Both the position numbers and the translations under genes were made by a program. Positions 6,865-11,857 of a stretch of DNA of 11,857 bases are shown one piece after another. Under the pieces are notes generated by a model, which searched no databases, was not told where the DNA came from, and saw only the letters and a list, made by a program, of their open reading frames with translations. Every line of letters starts with the position of its first letter. Position 1 is the first letter of the stretch. This DNA comes from an uncultured Eubacteriales bacterium (lineage in GTDB: Bacteria; Bacillota; Clostridia; Oscillospirales; Acutalibacteraceae): NCBI GenBank assembly GCA_900319655.1, contig ONPH01000062.1, positions 1 to 11,857 of the forward strand, given 5' to 3'.

Positions 6865-8427
6865 TCATATCGACGGTGTGTCGGGATAAACGTTGCACAC
6901 CAGAATAAACGGCTTGTCCGACTTTACAACGTCCTTCAAAATCTCCTCAGCCTCGGCGTTGGAGCTTACCTCGGCGTGGTCGATTCCGTAAGCCTCCGCG
7001 ATTTTAAGAAAATCGGGATCGCCCTGGAGCACCGTTTCCGAATGACGGCAGTCGTAGTAGTTATCCTGAAGCTCGCGCACCATGCCGAGCCTGTGATTGC
7101 GCATAATGATAATCTTAATGCCAAGGTCGTTGCCTCTGATTGTAGCAAGCTCGTTCATGCTCGCGCCGACAGCCGCCGGGATTGAATAACCCATCGTGCC
7201 CATACCGCCTGTGGTTAAGAACCTGCCGTCGCGAATTCTGAAGTTATTTGCGCACCAAATCTGGTTTTGTCCGACGTCGGCAACAAGAATCGCTTTTGAG
7301 CGGAGCATTGAGCTCAGGTGGGCGATAAGCGTTCTCGGCTCAACAAAGCCGTCGAACACGGGCGGAACCCTGAGGAAGTCCTTTTTCCAGGTCTTGACAG
7401 TCTCCTGCCACTGGTTGGGAACAACGTAATCACCGATATTTTCAATCAGCATATTCATAACGTTCTTCATATCGCCTACAATCGGGATTTCGGTCTTAAC
7501 GTTTTTGCCGATTTCAGCCGGGTCGATGTCGATATGAATCACAAGCGTGTTTTCGCTCATCTGGTGCGGAGAGGCAACCGCTCTGTCGCCGAGCCTTGCG
7601 CCGCAAACAATAACCAAGTCCGCGTCGTGAAGTGCGCGGTTTGCGACGGTCTTGCCGTGAGTTCCGAGCATACCGAGGTAAAGCTCGTGCTCGCTGGGCA
7701 TTACGCCGATTCCCATCATCGTTGAAATTACGGGAATAGAGGTTTTCTCCGCAAATTTTCTGAATTTGGGCTTAACGCCCGAGAGCAGCACTCCGCCGCC
7801 CGAAACAATAACGGGGCGTTTGCTGTTCTTTATAGCCTCAACAGCTCGCCTTACCTGAATTGTATGACCTTTTGTGTTGGGCTTGTAGCCGATTATGTTT
7901 ACGCTTTCGGGGTACTCAAAGGACTCGAGCTCGTTAATCTGAATATCCATGGGAATATCAATCAAAACAGGGCCTTTACGTCCGGTAGATGCGATGTAAA
8001 ACGCCTCTTTAAATACCCTCGGCAAATCCTCGGTCTTTTTAACAATGTAACTGTGTTTTACAAACGGCTCGCACGCGCCGGTGATGTCCGCCTCCTGAAA
8101 AACGTCTCTGCCGAGAAGATCGCTGCGAACCTGTCCGGTAATCGCGATAAGCGGAATAGAGTCGGTATACGCCGTGGCGATACCCGTAATCAGGTTTGTA
8201 GCGCCCGGGCCCGAGGTTGCGACGCATACGCCGGGCTTGTTGCTGCACCTTGCGTAGCCGCTCGCCATATGAGCCGCGTTCTGCTCCTGACGAACCAAAA
8301 TGTGCTTAATCTGCGAATCGTATATTTTATCGTAAAAGGGGCAAATAGTAGCGCCGGGATAGCCAAAGACGACCTCAACGCCCTCTGCTTCCAGACATTT
8401 TACCATTATTTCGGCACCGCTAATCAT
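6865..8427 (-). CDS. ilvB: Acetolactate synthase catalytic (large) subunit, GDG cofactor motif missing
   Basis: IlvB condenses two pyruvates, or pyruvate and 2-ketobutyrate, using thiamine diphosphate, Mg2+ and FAD. The 520-residue protein has the N-terminal ThDP domain with the catalytic Glu in VRQEQNAAHMASGYAR (E48) and SGPGATNL. The central FAD domain has GMLGTHGKTVANRAL and CGARLGDR, and the C-terminal domain has VADVGQNQIW, GGMGTMGYSIPAAVGA and LGMVREL. The reading goes from A422 straight to S423-MNELAT. In the family about 20 residues stand between these blocks and include GDGxFQM, the first half of the GDG-x(24-30)-N ThDP/Mg motif. Their in-frame absence also explains a length below the usual 540-570. 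Catalysis should be lost. AAGGAGG (9 nt spacing) and a strong promoter precede the start. The family assignment is secure; whether the gap is real or an assembly fault is open. Confidence 0.95.
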   Translation of the reverse strand: MISGAEIMVKCLEAEGVEVVFGYPGATICPFYDKIYDSQIKHILVRQEQNAAHMASGYARCSNKPGVCVATSGPGATNLITGIATAYTDSIPLIAITGQVRSDLLGRDVFQEADITGACEPFVKHSYIVKKTEDLPRVFKEAFYIASTGRKGPVLIDIPMDIQINELESFEYPESVNIIGYKPNTKGHTIQVRRAVEAIKNSKRPVIVSGGGVLLSGVKPKFRKFAEKTSIPVISTMMGIGVMPSEHELYLGMLGTHGKTVANRALHDADLVIVCGARLGDRAVASPHQMSENTLVIHIDIDPAEIGKNVKTEIPIVGDMKNVMNMLIENIGDYVVPNQWQETVKTWKKDFLRVPPVFDGFVEPRTLIAHLSSMLRSKAILVADVGQNQIWCANNFRIRDGRFLTTGGMGTMGYSIPAAVGASMNELATIRGNDLGIKIIIMRNHRLGMVRELQDNYYDCRHSETVLQGDPDFLKIAEAYGIDHAEVSSNAEAEEILKDVVKSDKPFILVCNVYPDTPSI

Positions 8428-8488
8428 GCTGTTTGTCCCTCCTTGTGTTTTTTCTTCGTAAAAATGCTAATAACCCATATTCACGATT

Positions 8489-8524
8489 AAATTATATTAT
8501 ACATCAAACGGCATAAAATGTAAA
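8489..8524 (-). promoter_or_regulatory. Sigma-A promoter of ilvBNC
   Basis: On the minus strand a -35 TTTACA (8519-8524) is followed after exactly 17 bp by a consensus -10 TATAAT (8496-8501). Transcription should start near 8489, leaving an untranslated leader of about 61 nt, too short for a T-box or a peptide-coding attenuator. Two AAAACTCT octamers (8524-8531 and 8535-8542) spaced 11 bp apart lie just upstream of the -35 and could act as an A-tract UP-like region. Confidence 0.85.
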
Positions 8525-8544
8525 GAGTTTTATTAGAGTTTTGA

Positions 8545-8580
8545 GGTGTTGTCCAAATCTTTGATTTGGGTAACAACACC
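8545..8580. repeat. 15-bp interrupted palindrome upstream of the ilvB promoter
   Basis: GGTGTTGT (8545-8552) pairs with ACAACACC (8573-8580), and CCAAATC (8553-8559) with GATTTGG (8563-8569), with a TTT loop and a 3-nt bulge GTA. No T-run follows on either strand, so it is not a standard terminator. It ends about 20 bp upstream of the ilvB -35 and lies in the path of any rqcH read-through. Its role is unknown. Confidence 0.7.
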
Positions 8581-8592
8581 CATGCGTCAGCT

Positions 8593-8613
8593 AGAGTTGA
8601 GAGTTTAGAGTTT
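8593..8613 (+). repeat. Heptamer array B (AGAGTTK x3)
   Basis: AGAGTTG-AGAGTTT-AGAGTTT runs head to tail and ends 1 bp before the left end of repeat copy 2. The orientation is opposite to arrays A and D. Two more isolated AGAGTTT units are at 8524-8530 and 8535-8541. Confidence 0.75.
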
Positions 8614-8614
8614 A

Positions 8615-8773
8615 ATACTAATTCCTGATAGAAAGTAGACTTATATTTTGCGAGGATATTTTTCGCAAGACAAGGCGGAGGACGCGGCAAGGCTGGCGCC
8701 TTGCAAGGACGACAACGCAGTATTGCGGAAAATAGACCGCAAAGATTGGCTGCTTTTTATTAGGTATTAGTAT
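8615..8773 (+). repeat. 159-bp dispersed fold-back repeat, copy 2
   Basis: This is the second copy of the element at 4790-4947, in the same orientation. The outer 8 bp are a perfect inverted repeat (ATACTAAT / ATTAGTAT), and the outer 26 positions pair as + strand RNA except for a U-U (8623/8765) and an A-G (8639/8749), with G-U or U-G at three positions. Internal hairpins repeat those of copy 1: TTGCGA/TCGCAA, GCAAGGC-TGGC-GCCTTGC (8687-8704) and TTGCGG/CCGCAA. The most conserved core is around 8687-8718. If the element is taken as CTAAT...ATTAG it is flanked by TA on both sides, as with TA-targeting transposons, but that is weak evidence. Confidence 0.85.
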
Positions 8774-8790
8774 AATTACTGATTGGAGAA

Positions 8791-8823
8791 CAATATAATA
8801 AACGGCAGCCGTGAGGACTGCCG
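8791..8823 (-). terminator. Possible weak terminator of rqcH
   Basis: Read on the minus strand, CGGCAG and CTGCCG (8818-8823 with 8803-8808) form a 6-bp GC-rich stem with a 9-nt loop, followed by TTTATTATATTG. It lies 14 bp after the rqcH stop. The stem is short and the T-run is broken, so termination may be incomplete. Confidence 0.5.
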
Positions 8824-8837
8824 AAAATTCTTATATT

Positions 8838-10574
8838 TTACTCAATGCTTTCCTTCGGCGTGACGTACACCGTGCGGTTGTTTACGTAGATTACCATGCC
8901 GGGCTTTGCGCCGTTTGGCTTGCTGACGTGCTTTACGAGCGTGAAGTCGACGGGGACTTTGCTGCTGTTTTGCGCCTTGCTGTGGTACGCTGCGAGCGAC
9001 GCCGCCTGCATAATCGCCTCGTCGCTTATCTCCCTGCCGTCGGCGCGGATGATTACGTGCGAGCCGTGGATGTCCTTGGTGTGGAGCCACATATCGTTTT
9101 TAGCGGCGGTTTTAAGCGTGAGCTTATCATTTTGCAGGTTGTTCCTGCCCACAAGGATTTTAAAACCATCGGTTGATTCAAACTCCAAAAACGGAAGCGC
9201 CGACTGCTTCGGGCGTTTTCCGCTTGGCTTGCGCAGATATCCCTGCTGTTCGAGCTCCTCGCGGATTTGCGAAAGCTCGCGTTCGGTCTGCGCCCTGCTG
9301 ACCTCGTCGATGACGGACTCGAAGTATTCAAGCTCCGCCGTGCCCTTTTCTATCTGCTCCGCCAAGTAAATTTCTGCGTTCTTTTCCTTTTGATATTCCT
9401 TGTAGTACTTCTGCGCGTTCGCGGCAGGCGACATTGCCGGATTCAGCGTAATGCGCAGGGTTTTGCCCTCGGGGTCGTAGTAATTTTCCACGTCGGCAAA
9501 CTGTGCTCCGCGCTCAATGCGGTAAAGGTTTGCCTGTAGCAAATCGCCGCGTATTCTGAGCTGTTCGCGGTCGGCGCAGCGCGCAAGCTCGGTCTGCTGC
9601 TTTTGAAGCTTCCTTGCGGTGCGGTCGCGCAAATTAACAAGCAATTTGTTAAGGCTCTGGGTTTTTACCCTCATTCTGTCGCGCGTGTCGCGTTCGTCGT
9701 AAAAATAATCGACCGCGGCGTTGAAGCCTTCCTGCTGTTCAACGCGCAGGAAATTGCCGTACTGCTTTATTTCTAAAAAAGAAATATCCATCGGCTTTTT
9801 ATCCTCACGGTAGACGATGTTCGGCTTGCCGAGGCAGTTTTCCGTGATATTTTTAAGCTCCGCAAGCTCGTCAATCAGCTTGGCGTACAGCTCGCCGTCA
9901 AGGCGGTTTGTCGCGCCCTCGCACACGCGATACTCAATTTCGCGGCTGATAACAGGAGAAATACCCTGAACCGAACTCAAAACCGCCCTGTTAAGCGGCA
10001 TTTCCGCAGGCAGGTTTTTTATTCTCTGAGCGATTTCCTCGGGCGTACTTTCCAAAATATTGAGCTTATCCTGCGAATCGGGCAGCTCGTACTTGATATT
10101 CGGCAGTACAAAGCGCTTGCTGCTTACGGTCAAATCAACCCTTTTCAGCGCGTCGACAATCACGCCCGTGTCGCGGTTTACGAGGATGATGTTGCTGTAC
10201 ATTCCCATAATTTCGCAGACGATTGTGAGCCCTACGACGTCACCGAGCTCGTTTACGCATTCAAAATCCAAAAATAAAACTCTGTCGCAGTCGAGCTGGC
10301 GCACCGCAACCAGCTTTCCGCCGCCGAGGCGCTTGCGCATAAGCATACAGAACATAGGCGGCTGCGCAGGATTTTCGGGAGTTTTTTCGCAAAAATTCAC
10401 CCTCGGAGAATTTGCCCTTGCCGAAAGCAGGAGCTTTTTTGCTCCGCCGTAGGTGCGCAGAACCAAAACAAGCTCGTCGCGGTTGGGCTGGTAAATTTGG
10501 TTAACCCTCGCGCCGAGCGATTCTTTCTCTATTTCATTTTTAATATGACGTAAATAAATTCCATCTAAAGCCAT
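8838..10574 (-). CDS. rqcH: Ribosome quality-control factor RqcH (NFACT family, FbpA/YloA-like)
   Basis: RqcH binds 50S subunits carrying a stalled peptidyl-tRNA and, with alanyl-tRNA, adds C-terminal alanine tails that mark the chain for proteolysis. The 578-residue protein is close to B. subtilis YloA/RqcH (about 570). The NFACT-N domain begins MALDGIYLRHI and contains D97-R98, the pair needed for alanine tailing in B. subtilis. A long coiled-coil middle region spans roughly 290-440, rich in K/E/Q/R with DRTARKLQKQQTELA. The NFACT-R domain near the end has VGRNNLQNDKLT and NDMWLHTKDIHGSHVIIR. Only a weak ribosome binding site (AAGTGA) precedes the ATG, but the start matches the family. The older fibronectin-binding label (FbpA) refers to the same proteins. 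It lies between rlmH and ilvB on one strand, separated by repeat-rich gaps. Confidence 0.95.
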   Translation of the reverse strand: MALDGIYLRHIKNEIEKESLGARVNQIYQPNRDELVLVLRTYGGAKKLLLSARANSPRVNFCEKTPENPAQPPMFCMLMRKRLGGGKLVAVRQLDCDRVLFLDFECVNELGDVVGLTIVCEIMGMYSNIILVNRDTGVIVDALKRVDLTVSSKRFVLPNIKYELPDSQDKLNILESTPEEIAQRIKNLPAEMPLNRAVLSSVQGISPVISREIEYRVCEGATNRLDGELYAKLIDELAELKNITENCLGKPNIVYREDKKPMDISFLEIKQYGNFLRVEQQEGFNAAVDYFYDERDTRDRMRVKTQSLNKLLVNLRDRTARKLQKQQTELARCADREQLRIRGDLLQANLYRIERGAQFADVENYYDPEGKTLRITLNPAMSPAANAQKYYKEYQKEKNAEIYLAEQIEKGTAELEYFESVIDEVSRAQTERELSQIREELEQQGYLRKPSGKRPKQSALPFLEFESTDGFKILVGRNNLQNDKLTLKTAAKNDMWLHTKDIHGSHVIIRADGREISDEAIMQAASLAAYHSKAQNSSKVPVDFTLVKHVSKPNGAKPGMVIYVNNRTVYVTPKESIE

Positions 10575-10595
10575 TTATTTCACTTCGATTCATAA

Positions 10596-10616
10596 AGAGT
10601 TTAATGTTTAGAGTTT
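10596..10616 (+). repeat. Heptamer array C (AGAGTTT, one degenerate unit)
   Basis: AGAGTTT-AATGTTT-AGAGTTT lies 21 bp upstream of rqcH. It is in inverted orientation to array D at 10762-10789, so the two arrays bracket the 145-bp sequence between them like terminal inverted repeats. Confidence 0.65.
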
Positions 10617-10704
10617 AGTTAAGGGTCGCTTCGCTCCGAATTTAAATAGTGCAGAGTGTTTGGATAAGTTTAGCTCTCTTTAATATAATAGCTGCTACCA
10701 CAAA

Positions 10705-10744
10705 CGTTATAGGCAAGGGCAAGCCTTGCCACTACAATATAACG
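10705..10744. repeat. Compound hairpin between rlmH and rqcH
   Basis: GGCAAGG (10712-10718) and CCTTGCC (10724-10730) form a 7-bp stem with a 5-nt loop. Outside it, CGTTATA (10705-10711) pairs with TATAACG (10738-10744), leaving a 7-nt one-sided bulge. There is no T-run on either side. The GGCAAGG/CCTTGCC core resembles the GCAAGGC/GCCTTGC hairpin in the 158-bp repeats. The rest of the 213-bp gap holds heptamer arrays C and D and no clear promoter. Confidence 0.65.
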
Positions 10745-10761
10745 AATAGATTTAAAAAATT

Positions 10762-10789
10762 AAACTCTAAACTCTCAACTCTTAACTCT
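10762..10789 (-). repeat. Heptamer array D (AGAGTTN x4) at the end of rlmH
   Basis: AAACTCT-AAACTCT-CAACTCT-TAACTCT on the + strand runs into the rlmH stop codon (TAG on the minus strand, 10788-10790), so the array begins within the stop itself. This is the same placement and orientation relative to the gene as array A after ilvC. Confidence 0.8.
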
Positions 10790-11273
10790 ACTTGTGGTAT
10801 TTTCCGTTCGTCGAGATTTCGAACGCGCGGTAGATTTGCTCGCTTAAAATAACCCTCGCGAGTTGGTGGGGAAAGGTCATCTTACTCATTGACAGGCGCA
10901 AATCCGCACGTCTTTTTACCTCATCGCTCAGGCCGTAGCTGCCGCCGATTATAAAGTCAACAGTGCTTTTTCCGCTGAGAGCCGCCTTGTCGAGCGTTTC
11001 GGAGAGCTCCTCGCTCGAGAGCAGCTTGCCCTCAATGCACATTGCGGCTACGTAATCCGAGGCGCCGATTTTTTGCAGAATTCTCCTGCCCTCGGCTTCA
11101 ATAACCTCGGCGATTTGCGCCTCATTCGGCGTGTTGCTCCTGATACGCTCCTCGTTAAGCTCGACAACCGAAAATTTACAGAACGCAGTCAGCCGTTTTG
11201 CGTACTCGCCTACAGCGTCGGTAAAGTATTTTTCCTTGATTTTTCCGATACAAATTATGTTGATTTTAAGCAT
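10788..11273 (-). CDS. rlmH: 23S rRNA (pseudouridine1915-N3)-methyltransferase RlmH
   Basis: RlmH is an SPOUT-class methyltransferase that uses S-adenosylmethionine to methylate N3 of pseudouridine 1915 in helix 69 of 23S rRNA on assembled 70S ribosomes. The 161 residues match the usual 155-160. The family start LKINIICIGKIKEKYF is present. So are IEGKLLSSEELSE, the knot-forming SAM loop FIIGGSYGLSDEVKRRAD, the block SKMTFPHQLARVILSEQIYRAF, and the terminal YHK. Its ATG overlaps the stop of the upstream yycJ-like gene by one base (TAATG on the minus strand), and the Shine-Dalgarno sequence is poor, so translation is probably coupled. The yycJ-rlmH pairing is common in Firmicutes. Confidence 0.97.
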   Translation of the reverse strand: MLKINIICIGKIKEKYFTDAVGEYAKRLTAFCKFSVVELNEERIRSNTPNEAQIAEVIEAEGRRILQKIGASDYVAAMCIEGKLLSSEELSETLDKAALSGKSTVDFIIGGSYGLSDEVKRRADLRLSMSKMTFPHQLARVILSEQIYRAFEISTNGKYHK

Positions 11274-11857
11274 TAAAAAATCACGCTCTTTACTGTTGCT
11301 TCCGCAGGCGCTACGTCAAGCGTGTAGTCGCTGTTGTACTTCAACCCTGCGCGTTCAAGCTCCGCCGCCGAGGTGCGGATTGCAATTCCCGGGGTATTGT
11401 TTTGCTCGCTGAGGTGTCCGAGCATAAGCCTGAGCGTTCCGCCCTTTACCAGCTCCGCAAGCTCCACGGCGCAGGCTTCGTTAGAGAGATGTCCCCTGTC
11501 GGACAAAATCCTGCGCTTTAAGGGATATGGATACGGCCCTGTCTTTAGCATTTCGATGTCGTGGTTTGACTCAATCACCGCAAAGTCGCTCATAGCCGCC
11601 GCGGCACGGACGCCGTCGGTCATATAGCCCATATCGGTTGCGATTAGCGCCGACTTTCCGTCGGGAGAAATCACTCTGTAACAGCAGCTTTCAGCCGCGT
11701 CGTGCGGTGTGTCAATACGGTTGACGAGAATATCTCCGACAACCGCTTCGCGCTCGATGATGTGAAGCTTTGTTTCGCTCTCGACCTTATGACTGTTAAT
11801 CAGCGCGTCCATCGTACCCTTGCTGGCATATACGTCGAGCTTGTACTTCTTTGCGAG
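11273..11857 (-). CDS. walJ: YycJ/WalJ-like metallo-beta-lactamase-fold hydrolase (3' part, cut by window edge)
   Basis: The frame is open to the window edge; 194 residues of the C-terminal part are visible, starting LAKKYKLDVYASKGTMDAL. An internal Met at 11812 is not the start. The features are those of YycJ/WalJ: LIATDMGYMTDGVRAA, with the metal-binding Asp; VIESNHDIEML; YPLKRRILSDRGHLSNE; and LGHLSEQNNTP, with a late metal-binding His. The N-terminal HxHxDH metal motif must lie outside the window. From family knowledge this is a two-metal hydrolase with nuclease-type activity, linked to cell-wall or DNA metabolism in B. subtilis; the exact substrate is uncertain. It overlaps rlmH by one base. 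The subfamily is fairly sure, the symbol less so (yycJ is the older name). Confidence 0.88.
   Translation of the reverse strand, partial: LAKKYKLDVYASKGTMDALINSHKVESETKLHIIEREAVVGDILVNRIDTPHDAAESCCYRVISPDGKSALIATDMGYMTDGVRAAAAMSDFAVIESNHDIEMLKTGPYPYPLKRRILSDRGHLSNEACAVELAELVKGGTLRLMLGHLSEQNNTPGIAIRTSAAELERAGLKYNSDYTLDVAPAEATVKSVIF

Larger units (their letters stand above)
8428..8837. other. 410-bp gene-free region between rqcH and ilvB
   Basis: From the ilvB side outward this region holds the ribosome binding site (8437-8444), the ilvB promoter (8489-8524), a 15-bp hairpin (8545-8580), heptamer array B (8593-8613), repeat copy 2 (8615-8773), and a weak rqcH terminator (about 8796-8823). Reading frames across it in either direction show no recognisable protein. 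Confidence 0.8.

Noticed and set aside
6574..7185. 203-codon open frame on + opposite ilvN/ilvB
   Set aside because: It is antisense to two well-conserved genes, has no ribosome binding site or recognisable domain, and reflects codon bias of the opposite strand.
8428..8489. T-box or leader-peptide attenuator before ilvB
   Set aside because: The predicted leader is about 61 nt and contains neither a T-box motif, a terminator, nor a run of Leu/Val/Ile codons behind a start.
7864..8490. 208-codon open frame on + opposite the 5' end of ilvB
   Set aside because: It runs antisense over ilvB and across its promoter, and its translation shows no family features.
8545..8580. Rho-independent terminator of rqcH
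   Set aside because: The stem is strong but no T-run follows on either strand, and it lies more than 250 bp past the rqcH stop.
10620..10704. Promoter for rqcH
   Set aside because: AT-rich hexamers are present, but no -35/-10 pair with 16-18 bp spacing is convincing.

Overview
The window looks like chromosomal DNA of a low- to mid-GC Gram-positive anaerobe, most likely a member of the Clostridia (Oscillospiraceae/Ruminococcus-like). Evidence for this is the B. subtilis-like RqcH and RlmH, a YnzC/DUF896 protein, a YycJ/WalJ-type metallo-hydrolase, a clustered accC-accD-accA set, and strong AAGGAGG-type ribosome binding sites. The assignment is inference from protein style; no marker gene is present.

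Layout. Positions 1-2221 (+) hold the end of a fatty-acid synthesis cluster: the 3' part of accC (biotin carboxylase), then accD and accA (the two carboxyltransferase subunits), closed by an intrinsic terminator. Positions 2281-4789 (+) form a self-contained metal-resistance unit: a near-consensus promoter with a palindromic operator at the start site, an ArsR/SmtB-type repressor with a complete alpha-5 zinc site, a Zn/Cd/Pb P1B-type ATPase, and a bidirectional terminator. From about 4931 to the right edge all genes lie on the minus strand. Read 5'->3' on that strand they are a partial yycJ/walJ, rlmH (1-base overlap with yycJ), rqcH, the branched-chain amino acid operon ilvB-ilvN-ilvC with its own promoter, a terminator, and a small ynzC-like gene.

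How the genes work together. AccC, AccD and AccA make malonyl-CoA (AccB is outside the window). The repressor should release the operator when zinc is high and so induce the exporter. IlvBN makes acetolactate, which IlvC converts to the dihydroxy acid precursor of valine, leucine and isoleucine. RqcH (ribosome-associated quality control) and RlmH (23S rRNA methylation) are ribosome-related housekeeping genes.

What stands out. (1) ilvB encodes an otherwise normal acetolactate synthase large subunit that lacks about 20 residues in frame, exactly the segment with the GDG part of the thiamine-diphosphate/Mg motif, so the product is expected to be inactive. (2) A repeat of about 158 bp occurs twice (4790-4947 and 8615-8773), with 26-28-bp terminal inverted repeats whose bases co-vary between copies; all wobble pairs are of the G-U type in + strand RNA, which suggests a structured RNA or fold-back MITE. 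The right end of copy 1 supplies the last codons and stop of ynzC. (3) Heptamer arrays (AGAGTTW / WAACTCT) sit in several intergenic regions, two of them directly after stop codons. The one gene-free stretch longer than 300 bp, 8428-8837, is filled by the ilvB promoter, a 15-bp hairpin, a heptamer array, repeat copy 2 and a weak rqcH terminator.
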